Source: JBFHFS01 sp041583495
GTDB lineage: Bacteria > Bacteroidota > Bacteroidia > Bacteroidales > Marinilabiliaceae
DNA: 64,000 bases
Assembly: GCA_041583495.1 (NCBI GenBank)
Contig: JBFHFS010000012.1
Location: 35,120 to 99,119 of the forward strand
Direction: 5' to 3'
This document shows, piece by piece, positions 1 through 8,014 of this stretch. The first letter of the stretch is position 1, and each line of letters begins with the position of its first letter. A program made the translations under genes and the position numbers. The notes beneath the pieces were generated by a model, which was not told the origin of the DNA, ran no database searches, and saw only the letters and a program-made list of their open reading frames with translations.

Positions 1-199
1 GAATGGCCTGTACACAAGCCTTTTTAATAACCGTAATCAAAGGATCGTTGGCACGATCGAATAACAGGCTAAAACTGATGCGCTTACCATCAATGCGAAT
101 GTCGTCTTCAACCATATCCAATGACACAATATCTTTTCCCTTGGCGGGATGAACCACGTGCCTGAGGGCGTCAAGAACAAGCTTGGGATAAAAACTCAT
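1..199 (-). CDS. mrp: Mrp/NBP35 family Fe-S cluster carrier ATPase, N-terminal part (truncated by window edge)
   Basis: The minus strand from the ATG at 197-199 reads MSFYPKLVLDALRHVVHPAK and stays open to base 1. This is the DUF59/MIP18-like N-terminal domain that precedes the P-loop ATPase of Mrp/ApbC proteins in Bacteroidota. The family binds and transfers Fe-S clusters in the cytoplasm. The ATPase domain and its CxxC lie outside the window, so the Walker motif cannot be checked. It is the last visible gene of the holB-ricT-gldH-trmB-alkyltransferase-like minus-strand series, 77 bp downstream of the latter. The identification rests on about 66 residues only. Confidence 0.8.
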   Translation of the reverse strand, partial: MSFYPKLVLDALRHVVHPAKGKDIVSLDMVEDDIRIDGKRISFSLLFDRANDPLITVIKKACVQAI

Positions 200-276
200 A
201 CTATATTTATTTAAACTTTATAAACTTAAAGGCAAAGATAGAAAATATCGGGCATACGAACGAATGTTCATTAAAA

Positions 277-618
277 TTAATAGGGAGTCAGTTCCCGGGA
301 GGGATCCCAAAAATGATTACCAAAGTCCACTACCCGATCATCCACCACCATAACTCCCTCACTTTCGAGGAGTTGCTGCATGGTCCTGGCTCCGGGAAAA
401 GCATGCTTTCCGGTGAGCAATCCGTTTCGGTTGAGTACGCGATGGGCAGGCAGATAACCGTGCCTGGCGGGAGATTTATTCACTGCCCATCCCACCATGC
501 GCGCTGCTCCGGGAGAGCCCACAAAGGCAGCAATGGCACCATAGGTAGTCACCTTTCCGGAAGGAATTTGCCGGACCACATCATAAACTTTGCTGAAGAA
601 ACCCTCGTCTGCGGCCAT
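277..618 (-). CDS. Alkyltransferase-like protein (MGMT DNA-binding domain, catalytic Cys replaced by Ala)
   Basis: 113 aa, the size of the isolated DNA-binding/active-site domain of O6-alkylguanine-DNA alkyltransferases. It shows the family sequence GKVTTYGAIA (residues 21-30), the helix-turn-helix arginine in GAARMVG (Arg40) and the active-site loop, but that loop reads PAHRV (residues 57-61) where true alkyltransferases have PCHRV. Without the acceptor cysteine it cannot remove alkyl groups by the known mechanism. Alkyltransferase-like (ATL) proteins bind O6-alkylguanine and hand the lesion to nucleotide excision repair; that role is inferred from the family. It lies 45 bp after trmB on the same strand. 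Confidence 0.85.
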   Translation of the reverse strand: MAADEGFFSKVYDVVRQIPSGKVTTYGAIAAFVGSPGAARMVGWAVNKSPARHGYLPAHRVLNRNGLLTGKHAFPGARTMQQLLESEGVMVVDDRVVDFGNHFWDPSRELTPY

Positions 619-663
619 TGCAAACCGTATTAAAATTGCAGAAGAAAAAACTGTTCGGGCCCT

Positions 664-1410
664 TTACTCTTCGACCACCCTTTGCCCGGCACTCCGGTAC
701 CGGTCGGGTTCAATATCAATTTCCGGCTCGATGAGAACTTTCTCCGGTAACCCGATTTTAAACTTGATGTACTTTATTGAAACCCCATGACTCAGCCACT
801 TATTTTCGTAATAGGTTTGGATGCCGGTAACCTCATCTTCCCTTTCAGTGCCATACAAATCGGGTTCGTCGTCCAGCACTTCCAGACCATTTATCTTAAT
901 CAACTCACGGGTATAGGTATACATGAACTGGCTGTCGGTCTTAAGATGGATAAGTCCTCCGGGCTTTAAGAACCGCGCATAAGAACTCAGAAAACCTGTA
1001 GAAGTGAGCCGCTTACGAAACCTCCTCATCTGCGGATCAGGAAAGGTTAACCATATCTCATCCACCTCATCGGGCGAAAAAAACGATTCGATCAGCTCGA
1101 TATGGGTTCTAATAAAAGCCACGTTGGCAAGCCCTTCGTTTAATGCCTCCGAGGCACCTTTGTACAAACGATGGCCCTTAATGTCGATCCCGATGAAATT
1201 TTTTTGAGGAAAGGTGCGCCCCAAACCAACGGTATATTCCCCCTTACCACACCCCAACTCGAGAACAACAGGGTTACTATTGTGAAAAAATTCTTTCCCC
1301 CACCCTCCTTTCAGCGGATGATCCTTTTTAAAAACCTCCCGAAAGGGAGCTTGTACAACATTGGAAAAAGAAGCCAATGCTTCAAATTTTACTAATTTAT
1401 TTTTTCCCAC
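664..1410 (-). CDS. trmB: tRNA (guanine-N7)-methyltransferase TrmB
   Basis: Makes 7-methylguanosine at position 46 of tRNA using S-adenosylmethionine. The SAM-binding loop VVLELGCGKGEYTVGLG and the family sequence LTFPDPQMRRFRKRLTS are both visible. I place the start at a GTG (1408-1410), giving MGKNKLVKFEALASF, because GKNKL is the usual N-terminus in this group; an in-frame ATG at 1438-1440 would add ten residues (MYHQKSIRVV) that look non-homologous. About 248 aa, normal for the family. It lies about 100 bp downstream of gldH and was probably cotranscribed with it. Confidence 0.9.
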   Translation of the reverse strand: MGKNKLVKFEALASFSNVVQAPFREVFKKDHPLKGGWGKEFFHNSNPVVLELGCGKGEYTVGLGRTFPQKNFIGIDIKGHRLYKGASEALNEGLANVAFIRTHIELIESFFSPDEVDEIWLTFPDPQMRRFRKRLTSTGFLSSYARFLKPGGLIHLKTDSQFMYTYTRELIKINGLEVLDDEPDLYGTEREDEVTGIQTYYENKWLSHGVSIKYIKFKIGLPEKVLIEPEIDIEPDRYRSAGQRVVEE

Positions 1411-1507
1411 AACAACACGAATACTTTTTTGGTGATACAACGATCACCATGAGGTTAATGAACTGATTAAAGATTCGGACAAAGAAACGCCCAATTCTCA
1501 TCCTTAA

Positions 1508-1996
1508 TTATTGGGCCCTGGTTTCTTCAATCCAAAAGGACATCTCCCTGATGCCTTCGAGCCAATCGCGACGCATCCCCTGATAAACTTTAAAAGAGTA
1601 GTTTCCCGGGTGTCGCATTTTCACGTTTCCTTTGTAAAGCCAATAGAGTTTTTTATCCTTCTCACTACCCTTTCCTATCCATTCTCCGTCGGGTTCTGCC
1701 AGGAAAAACTCCATGGTGTCGACTTGCTGCATCCCCTGGGGTCCATGCACCTCGATGAAGAGCCACAGGTTACTGTAGGGGTATTGATTGTCATGATTCA
1801 GAGAAAAGCCAAAATTAAGCACCGCAGAGGTATCCCGGATTAACGGTTCAAAAAGAAGTGCCGAATCCTTATACCAGCCCTTTGGGGGTAACTTCACAGC
1901 GTTTTCATACAACGTTGCCGGGCCGCAGCCACCAGCTACCCATACGAGCAGCAGGAGGATTACGGGCAATCTAACCAGGCTGCTTCCCCGAACCAT
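1508..1996 (-). CDS. gldH: Gliding-motility-type lipoprotein GldH
   Basis: 162 aa. The N-terminus MVRGSSLVRLPVILLLLVWVAGGC is a lipoprotein signal with the lipobox AGGC; the mature part begins GPATLYENAVKLPPKGWYKD and carries the YWLYKGNVKMRHPGNYSFKVYQGM region typical of GldH. GldH belongs to the Gld set associated with gliding or type IX secretion in Bacteroidota, anchored on the periplasmic side of a membrane. The start at 1996 is chosen because the longer reading frame upstream is only the ricT 3' end read in another frame and puts 46 non-signal residues before the leader. The start lies 26 bp inside ricT, suggesting translational coupling. Confidence 0.85.
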   Translation of the reverse strand: MVRGSSLVRLPVILLLLVWVAGGCGPATLYENAVKLPPKGWYKDSALLFEPLIRDTSAVLNFGFSLNHDNQYPYSNLWLFIEVHGPQGMQQVDTMEFFLAEPDGEWIGKGSEKDKKLYWLYKGNVKMRHPGNYSFKVYQGMRRDWLEGIREMSFWIEETRAQ

Positions 1997-3164
1997 CTCT
2001 GGGATTTCGGCTTCTGCGCCTTTTAGACTGGTTGCTTCCCTCGGCCGGGGGATTATTACGCCGGCGCTTGCTTTTTCGCCGTTTATTAGTGCTTTTGCTT
2101 TTTTCATCGAATCGGGTAATACTGTCTTCTCCAACTACCTTGGCATAATCCAGCTCCTTATCTACCGGGGCCAGGATTTCAGCGTTAAGCTGTCGCGGTT
2201 TCTCGCCCTTCCGGTTCAACTGAATGATTTCTTTAACGTGATCGACCGTCACCACCACCACTTTACCGGTGCTCTCCTGTCCCGAAGAGTACCACATAAG
2301 GCGCTTAAAGATGTCGGTCTTAAAGTGATAAAAGGTGCCATCCTCGGTCACAAGAGGAATATTGGTCCTGGGGAAATCCCTCTGGGCATCGATATAACAA
2401 TCCAGTTCGTAGTTGAGGCAACACTTCAACTTTCCGCACTGACCGGCCAGCTTTTGTGGGTTAAGCGATATCTCCTGATAGCGGGCAGCATTGGTGGTCA
2501 CCGACTTAAAGTTGGTAATCCAGGTAGAGCAACAAAGCTCCCTGCCGCAGGGTCCAATGCCGCCAATGCGACCAGCTTCCTGACGGGCGCCAATTTGCCG
2601 CATCTCAATACGCACCTTAAACCGATCGGCCAACACTTTAATGAGTTCGCGAAAATCAACCCGCTCATCGGCTATATAGTAGAAGATGGCCTTTGTATGG
2701 TCACCCTGATACTCCACATCACCAATCTTCATATTGAGATTTAAGCGCTCGGCGATCCTGCGTGCCTCCAGCATGGTTTCATTTTCCTGGGAACGGGCCT
2801 CTTCCCATTTTTCAATATCTACGGGTTTGGCCTTACGATAAACCCTTCTGAATTCATAAGAGGAAGGATTCAGGTTATTTTTTTTCATTTGCAACAACAC
2901 CAGCTCCCCGGTAAGGGTGATCTGCCCGATGTCATGACCCGGCAGTGCTTCCACTGCCACGATATCGCCTTTGTTCAGCCTTATCCGATTACTGTTCCGG
3001 TAAAAGCCTTTTCTGGTATTTTTAAACTGAACCTCAACAATATCGGTGGAATTGGCCCCCTCTGGCAAGTCGGAAAGCCAATCGAAGACTTCCAATTTAC
3101 CACAACGATCTGAACAGGTCTCACATTTGCTGTTCTGGTTATGAGAAACACTCTCTGGTTCCAT
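1971..3164 (-). CDS. ricT: PSP1-domain protein, RicT/YaaT-like
   Basis: 397 aa. The PSP1 core contains the cysteine-rich stretch GRIGGIGPCGRELCCSTW followed by KLAGQCGKLKCCLNYE, the hallmark of RicT (YaaT). In Bacillus subtilis the RicA/F/T complex carries Fe-S clusters and promotes RNA processing by RNase Y. An extra N-terminal CETCSDRCG cluster is visible. The C-terminal 50 residues are a Lys/Arg/Asn/Ser-rich tail (KRRKSKRRRNNPP, then SKRRRSRN), probably disordered and nucleic-acid-binding. It lies between holB (75 bp upstream) and gldH (overlapping), an order I recall as common in Bacteroidota. The exact role in this phylum is not established. Confidence 0.88.
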   Translation of the reverse strand: MEPESVSHNQNSKCETCSDRCGKLEVFDWLSDLPEGANSTDIVEVQFKNTRKGFYRNSNRIRLNKGDIVAVEALPGHDIGQITLTGELVLLQMKKNNLNPSSYEFRRVYRKAKPVDIEKWEEARSQENETMLEARRIAERLNLNMKIGDVEYQGDHTKAIFYYIADERVDFRELIKVLADRFKVRIEMRQIGARQEAGRIGGIGPCGRELCCSTWITNFKSVTTNAARYQEISLNPQKLAGQCGKLKCCLNYELDCYIDAQRDFPRTNIPLVTEDGTFYHFKTDIFKRLMWYSSGQESTGKVVVVTVDHVKEIIQLNRKGEKPRQLNAEILAPVDKELDYAKVVGEDSITRFDEKSKSTNKRRKSKRRRNNPPAEGSNQSKRRRSRNPRDGSGKQPG

Positions 3165-3239
3165 AAATCAAACATTTTAAGGAAGAAAATCTTCCTGGAA
3201 TTATATAGGAAAGTCCCTTTTCTGGTTCTTCGACCTCCT

Positions 3240-4370
3240 TTATCTGGATAGATAAAAGAAATCGGACAACTTCAGAGACATATCAAAAAGCACAAGCTTA
3301 AGATGTCCGTTTTGCTCGATATGCGAAAGGGCCAGAGAAATCTCCGTCACCATCGACTCCACATTTTTATCGGTAACAAAAGGCTTAAACTTGTCAATAA
3401 ATGCGTCTTCGGCAGGGCTGGCATAAATCAGCTCCGCCAAATCAAAATTGGATATATAGCTCTCCCGCAACATATCTATTGTATAAGAGAGCAACTTCTT
3501 AACCTGTTCGCGAGGCATACCGGCAGTTGCATCCACCCATTGAAGCATTTCTACCAGATTACGTGAATAGGTGATGCGCATCAACTTCGTGAAGGTATTA
3601 AAAAAGAACTGTTTTTCCTCTCCCTCCTCCATCGCCTCCCGGGCCTTGATGAAATTTCCTGCCGAAATCCGGGCCACCGAGTGGGCTTGTTCTGCTGAAG
3701 CCCCAAACTGATTCTGCATCACCGACTCGATCACCTCATCACTGAGGGGTGGCAGCTTCAGTTGTTGGGTACGCGATAAAATGGTTGGCAACACACCTGC
3801 AGGATTGTGTGAGACCAGAATAAATAAGGTATTTAACGGTGGTTCTTCAAGTATCTTCAACAATTTATTGGCCGCAAAGGCATGCATCTTTTCGGGTTGC
3901 CATATAATCATGATTTTATACTTTCCCTCAAAGGACTTAAGGCTCAATTTCCGAATAATTTCATTCCCCTCTTCGGTGTATATCTTCCCCTGGGCGTTCT
4001 CTGCATCTAAATACGAGAACCACTCATGATCTGTAAAATAGGGGGTTACAGCCACGAACTCCCGCCACTGATCCAGAAAATCCTCGCAAAGGGGTTTGGT
4101 CACGCCCTTCTTTTTATAGATAGGAAACACAAAATGAAGATCGGGATGCACCAGTTTGGCTATCTTTTTACAGGCAGGGCACACACCGCATGAATCTTGT
4201 GCCCCCGGGTTTTGGCAATTAATGTACTGCGAAAAAGCCAAAGCCATAGGCAATAAGCCCGACCCCTGGGGACCGGAAAAGAGCAAAGCATGGCTCACCT
4301 TTTGCTCGGATACCATTCCAATAAGCCGCTCCTTTACAGACTGCTGTCCTATAACCTCTTTGAAAAACAT
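3240..4370 (-). CDS. holB: DNA polymerase III delta-prime subunit
   Basis: 376 aa AAA+ clamp-loader subunit. The P-loop region reads GPQGSGLLPM (residues 33-42), with Leu in place of the Walker A lysine, as expected for delta-prime, which does not hydrolyse ATP. The zinc module is present as Cys52, Cys61, Cys64 and Cys67 (CGVCPAC). The sensor-1 segment LKILEEPPLNTLFILVSHNP and the SRTQQL motif follow. It acts in the replisome by loading the sliding clamp. It is the first gene of the minus-strand run toward mrp and has its own -7 box at 4399-4406. Confidence 0.92.
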   Translation of the reverse strand: MFFKEVIGQQSVKERLIGMVSEQKVSHALLFSGPQGSGLLPMALAFSQYINCQNPGAQDSCGVCPACKKIAKLVHPDLHFVFPIYKKKGVTKPLCEDFLDQWREFVAVTPYFTDHEWFSYLDAENAQGKIYTEEGNEIIRKLSLKSFEGKYKIMIIWQPEKMHAFAANKLLKILEEPPLNTLFILVSHNPAGVLPTILSRTQQLKLPPLSDEVIESVMQNQFGASAEQAHSVARISAGNFIKAREAMEEGEEKQFFFNTFTKLMRITYSRNLVEMLQWVDATAGMPREQVKKLLSYTIDMLRESYISNFDLAELIYASPAEDAFIDKFKPFVTDKNVESMVTEISLALSHIEQNGHLKLVLFDMSLKLSDFFYLSR

Positions 4371-4398
4371 AATTTGGGTGCAAAAAGTTGAAACTGCC

Positions 4399-4406
4399 CA
4401 AAGATA
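4399..4406 (-). promoter_or_regulatory. Candidate -7 promoter box for holB
   Basis: The minus strand reads TATCTTTG, an exact match to the Bacteroidota -7 consensus TAnnTTTG, 29 bp upstream of the holB start. No TTG lies at the usual 19-23 bp upstream; a TTG about 26 bp away is too far to be convincing. Confidence 0.5.
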
Positions 4407-4462
4407 ACAAAATCATCGGTACACTGCTTCACCAAAAAACAAGAGCTTTAGCTCGAAACCAT

Positions 4463-4470
4463 TATCTTTG
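4463..4470 (+). promoter_or_regulatory. Candidate -7 promoter box for the glycosyltransferase gene
   Basis: TATCTTTG matches TAnnTTTG exactly and lies 28 bp upstream of the ATG at 4499. A transcript starting about seven bases after this box would begin near 4477, inside the longer reading frame that starts at 4388. It therefore supports the shorter start. It is divergent from the holB -7 box, about 60 bp away. Confidence 0.5.
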
Positions 4471-4498
4471 GAAGAGTTTAAACCAATTAACCCAAGGG

Positions 4499-5602
4499 AT
4501 GACCGCACCTGAGCAACCCACCGTAATTTTTTGTCCTCTTAACTGGGGTCTGGGGCACATTAGCCGTGACCTGCCCCTGATCAAGGCCTTTTTAGCCAGG
4601 GGATACCGGGTGATTGTGGCCACCGACACACCTCTCACTCAATGGGTTAAGAGTGAGCTTCCGGACCTGGAGACCACCTCTTTTTATGGGCCTAAAATAC
4701 GATACAGCGCAAGCCGCTGGCAATTACCGGTTCTGCTCATGCAGGTACCCCGAATGGCGGGCTGGATCAGCATTGAAAAAAGAAGGGTGCGCCAATTGGT
4801 AAAGCAGTACCACCCAACCCTTATTGTTTCCGACAACCGGTACGGCGCAAGAAACGACTCTGTTTTCTCGGTAATCATCACGCATCAACTGATGATTAAG
4901 CTGCCACGGGCCTTAAGATTTATGGAGTGGTTATTGCATCAGGTTATCCGCCGCCTCATCAACCAATTTGACAGTTGCTGGGTCCCCGACTATCCGAAAC
5001 AACATTCACTGGCAGGCGACCTGGTACACAAATACCCCTTACCCGCTAATGCCCGTTTGATAGGGCCTCTCTCCCGGTTCGATGACGAAAGTCTGGATTG
5101 GGGAACGGGCATCCCGTCCAAAACCACGGATGTGCTCGCCATCATATCAGGCCCGGAGCCCCAACGAACCCTCCTGGAAAAGGCACTCAAACACAACCTT
5201 CAACAGTTCAAAAGGTCCGGCACCCTCATCACGGGCCGCCCCGAGGCTTTGGGCTTGAAAATCGATGAACCCTCCCTGTGCGACATCCGTCTGTTGCCCC
5301 ATCTTCCTACCCCGCACCTGGCCCGGTTAATAAAATCCCATAAAATAATTATTTGCCGGTCGGGTTATTCCACCCTCATGGATCTCCATTTCCTAAGGAA
5401 AAAAGCCTGGCTGGTAGCCACCCCCGGTCAAACCGAACAAGTCTATCTGGCAGAATTCCATCATAAAACAAACCACCGCTCCATCGCCCAGAAAGATCTA
5501 AACAAACAACCCCTCGGGCCCATAGAAGACGGCCCCTCACCCTTGTTGTCCTCAACTCCCGGAAAGGGTAATTTCAGACAAATCCTCTCCGATTTTTTTT
5601 GA
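4499..5602 (+). CDS. MurG-like glycosyltransferase (GT28 type, GT-B fold)
   Basis: 367 aa from the chosen ATG, which begins MTAPEQPTVIFCPLNWGLGH. This opening, with GLGHISRDLPLIKAFLARGY, is the N-terminal nucleotide-sugar transferase loop of MurG/GT28-like proteins. The C-terminal half has the donor-site region IISGPEPQRTLLEKAL and later IICRSGYSTLMDLHFLRKKAWLVATPGQTEQ, resembling the GGxxxxxE/PxxxQ sugar-nucleotide motif. Cytoplasmic or membrane-peripheral; acceptor and donor are unknown. An upstream in-frame ATG at 4388 would add 37 residues without similarity, and the -7 box at 4463 argues against it. The gene is transcribed divergently from holB. Confidence 0.75.
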   Translation: MTAPEQPTVIFCPLNWGLGHISRDLPLIKAFLARGYRVIVATDTPLTQWVKSELPDLETTSFYGPKIRYSASRWQLPVLLMQVPRMAGWISIEKRRVRQLVKQYHPTLIVSDNRYGARNDSVFSVIITHQLMIKLPRALRFMEWLLHQVIRRLINQFDSCWVPDYPKQHSLAGDLVHKYPLPANARLIGPLSRFDDESLDWGTGIPSKTTDVLAIISGPEPQRTLLEKALKHNLQQFKRSGTLITGRPEALGLKIDEPSLCDIRLLPHLPTPHLARLIKSHKIIICRSGYSTLMDLHFLRKKAWLVATPGQTEQVYLAEFHHKTNHRSIAQKDLNKQPLGPIEDGPSPLLSSTPGKGNFRQILSDFF

Positions 5603-5756
5603 TCCCCTCTCTTCTATCCTTTAACAAAAGTTACCACCTCTTTACCAAATTCCAGAAACCTTTTGCATAAACCCGACGTATTCTGAGTATTGATTTTAAG
5701 CATTGATTTTTTTCTGGTACATCACCAAAAAAATAAAATTTTAAGACAAAAAATAT

Positions 5757-6227
5757 ATGCAATCTCTATCCCTTATACTAGCATTAAGTATCGCCCTCAT
5801 AATAGGCTTCTTTCTTGCCAGATTTATCCTCCAATTGTTTGTGGAGCGTAAAGCCCTCGCCAAGCTGGAACCTGTTTTGTTTCCCGAAGGAGCCAGGCAA
5901 AAGACTAAAATTGCGGAAGCCCTCAACATCATTACCAAGGAGCGATTCAACGAGGAGCAAATACTTGATTACTTCATCAAGATCAAGGGACTGCAGGTAA
6001 CCGACCTCTCCGACCGGTCCAACTTCTGGATCAAGAAATTCCTTTTCAGGCCAACCCTGATCAAGCTCAACTATTTTGAGCAAGTCGAGTTTTATAAGAT
6101 GTTTTTAAATTATCCTGCAACCATGGAGTCATCCGTCCAAAAAAATCAGGACAGCGCTTCTTTAATACCGTGGCAAAAAGGTCATTTCAGGTATCCCTCA
6201 CCCTGCCTGGGTCGATCAATGGCCTAA
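5757..6227 (+). CDS. Small membrane-anchored protein of unknown function
   Basis: 156 aa. Residues 1-28 (SLILALSIALIIGFFLARFILQLF) form one N-terminal membrane helix; the rest is a predicted soluble helical domain with FPEGARQKTKIAEALNIITKERFNEEQILDYFIKIKGLQ. I recognise this only as a conserved Bacteroidota hypothetical type and assign no function. The last 12 bp overlap the 3' end of the convergent CHAD gene. The C-terminal 25 residues look less conserved in composition than the core. Confidence 0.65.
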   Translation: MQSLSLILALSIALIIGFFLARFILQLFVERKALAKLEPVLFPEGARQKTKIAEALNIITKERFNEEQILDYFIKIKGLQVTDLSDRSNFWIKKFLFRPTLIKLNYFEQVEFYKMFLNYPATMESSVQKNQDSASLIPWQKGHFRYPSPCLGRSMA

Positions 6228-7031
6228 CTCCATGTCCAACAAAGAATTACCACTAACCAGCTCTCTGATTTCCGCTTCTTTGGTTGCCTTTTTTTCCTCC
6301 AGTTGCTGACCAAAAAGCAGTAGGGGCTCATCCTCACCCGCCAGAACTATTTTATCGGTGGCGCGCTGCAAATTATGTGTGTCGTGCCACAACCCCAGAC
6401 ACTGCTCCAGTTGCCTTGCCCCTTGAATGGCCACTTCCGGAAACCGGTCGGGCTGGTAGGAGACGGCCATGAGCATCAACAGATAATTTTGCTTTATCAA
6501 ACGCCTGGCTTCATGCCACTCTTTTCCCGGGCTGTTTTTCAACAACACCTTTGCCTTCTCAAAATTTTGAGCGGCAAGAGCACACAACTCTTTTTCCCCT
6601 CCCGTATAAAACCGATCCATTAAATCATTAAAGACCATTAGAAAAGGGGCTTCGCCGGGCTGCCCGGTCCCTTGAGCCAATTGAGTGAACTGAACAAGTC
6701 GTTTTTGGTATTTTTGGTAAAGAAACGCATATAAGGAGGGTGGCATTATCAGGTCCAGTGAAGCAGGTAACGTCATTAGCACCTGTAAGTCGCGGAGCTT
6801 ACCCCCTAATTTATATACCGGCCGAAGACTTTGCACCAGCTCATCCAGCTGGCCCGCACTCTCATCGCGCAGATTAACGGAGACAAAAGCCTTCAGGGCA
6901 AAAAAGCGCTTGAGCGACACCCGATATTGATGAACCGCCTCGGGCCCACCCTGACTCAGGGCCTCCCGGAAATAATTCCCAAAGGATTGAAAATGAAAAG
7001 TGGCTTGTTCCTTTATTTCGGATGCATTCAT
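6216..7031 (-). CDS. CHAD domain protein
   Basis: 271 aa helical protein. The segment AVHQYRVSLKRFFALKAF matches the histidine/arginine/lysine-rich CHAD motif (H-x-x-R-V-x-x-K-R), and KLRDLQVL and LWHDTHNLQRA fit its second repeat. CHAD domains bind inorganic polyphosphate through their positively charged helices, often at polyphosphate granules. No CYTH/TTM domain or polyphosphate kinase gene is present nearby, so the substrate link is family knowledge only. It follows the DUF3108 gene on the same strand after a hairpin. Confidence 0.85.
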   Translation of the reverse strand: MNASEIKEQATFHFQSFGNYFREALSQGGPEAVHQYRVSLKRFFALKAFVSVNLRDESAGQLDELVQSLRPVYKLGGKLRDLQVLMTLPASLDLIMPPSLYAFLYQKYQKRLVQFTQLAQGTGQPGEAPFLMVFNDLMDRFYTGGEKELCALAAQNFEKAKVLLKNSPGKEWHEARRLIKQNYLLMLMAVSYQPDRFPEVAIQGARQLEQCLGLWHDTHNLQRATDKIVLAGEDEPLLLFGQQLEEKKATKEAEIRELVSGNSLLDMELGH

Positions 7032-7091
7032 GAGCTAATCTTTTACCGGTTAGAATCCCATTACCCCGCCCAACTTTTGGCGAATACCCTT

Positions 7092-7117
7092 CCCAATTCT
7101 CAAATAAAAGAATTGGG
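7092..7117 (-). terminator. Hairpin between the DUF3108 and CHAD genes
   Basis: CCCAATTCT (7092-7100) pairs perfectly with AGAATTGGG (7109-7117) around an eight-base A-rich loop. It sits 28 bp after the DUF3108 stop. No clear U tract follows on the minus strand, so it may be a weak terminator or an mRNA-stabilising stem rather than a strong stop. Confidence 0.45.
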
Positions 7118-7144
7118 TTCCCCCGTCATTCCTGACTACTTCAA

Positions 7145-8011
7145 TTATTTCTTCTGTTCGGCCGAAAGGGGGTATTTTAAACCCTCAGTTCCGGTTAGAA
7201 CTGCTTTTACCGATCCGAACAGGATTTTAGCTTCTACAACAACGGGCACTCTGCTTTTATCGTCGGTTACCCAAACCGTCATATCTTCACCCTTCCTAAA
7301 AATAGTGCCCTCCATTAAGAGGGGCGAAAACTTCAAACAACGAAATTCCCGGTCATCCCGGTTTTTCACCACTTCCACGCCCAGAAAACGGATGTATGAA
7401 TCATGAATCTCTCCGTCCACAATCATTCGTATGGGAATTTTGGCCCCTTCCGAATAACCCGAAAAGTCGATGTTTCTGGCCTGATACACCATACTCAGCA
7501 AATCGAAGGTACCCGGGGACCATGCCAGGGAAGTATCCCTTGCCACTGCCTCTCCCTTTTGAATATGAGCCCTGATGGACCGGTCCTTTGGGTCGAACAA
7601 ATAGTGATGAAACGAACTGTAGGAGCCCTCTCTTGTGCTTCGCTTAAACTCATAGGGTTGTTGAGTCTCCGGATTGGTCCAAACCTCAAAGGTATCGCGA
7701 ACCTTGAAAAACAAGTCATAGGCTTTATAAGTGTTGCCCGCAGCCTTAAACAACCAGCTGGGCTGATTATTCCAAAGGGTAGTATCGACCGAAAAAATAA
7801 CTTCTCCGGCATTTATCCAGATAAAATTCCAGTTATAATAAGCGTTGTAAAAAACCCGCTCTCCCGGCTGATAAGCCAACTGATTGGAGCCCCCCCCGTT
7901 TTGGGCAACCATCAGCCCATGCCCCGAAAAAAAAAGAGTCAGGCACAAGAGCTTTAACCGCAGGATTATCCTGCCAGGATGGGAGATTCCAAAATTGAAG
8001 AGTCCGGCCAT
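7145..8011 (-). CDS. DUF3108 family exported protein
   Basis: 288 aa. An N-terminal signal (LKLLCLTLFFSGHGLMVAQ) precedes the mature start NGGGSNQLAYQPGERVFYNAYYNW. The family features are the GEVIFSVDTTLWNNQPSWLFKAAGNT strand region and WVTDDKSRVPVVVEAKILFGSVKAVL near the C-terminus. DUF3108 proteins are predicted periplasmic beta-sheet proteins of unknown function. A run of eight G on the coding strand (8 C at 7890-7897) encodes GGG just after the signal cleavage site. It starts 3 bp after the stop of the upstream Ig-like lipoprotein, so the two are almost certainly cotranscribed. Confidence 0.85.
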   Translation of the reverse strand: MAGLFNFGISHPGRIILRLKLLCLTLFFSGHGLMVAQNGGGSNQLAYQPGERVFYNAYYNWNFIWINAGEVIFSVDTTLWNNQPSWLFKAAGNTYKAYDLFFKVRDTFEVWTNPETQQPYEFKRSTREGSYSSFHHYLFDPKDRSIRAHIQKGEAVARDTSLAWSPGTFDLLSMVYQARNIDFSGYSEGAKIPIRMIVDGEIHDSYIRFLGVEVVKNRDDREFRCLKFSPLLMEGTIFRKGEDMTVWVTDDKSRVPVVVEAKILFGSVKAVLTGTEGLKYPLSAEQKK

Positions 8012-8014
8012 ACA

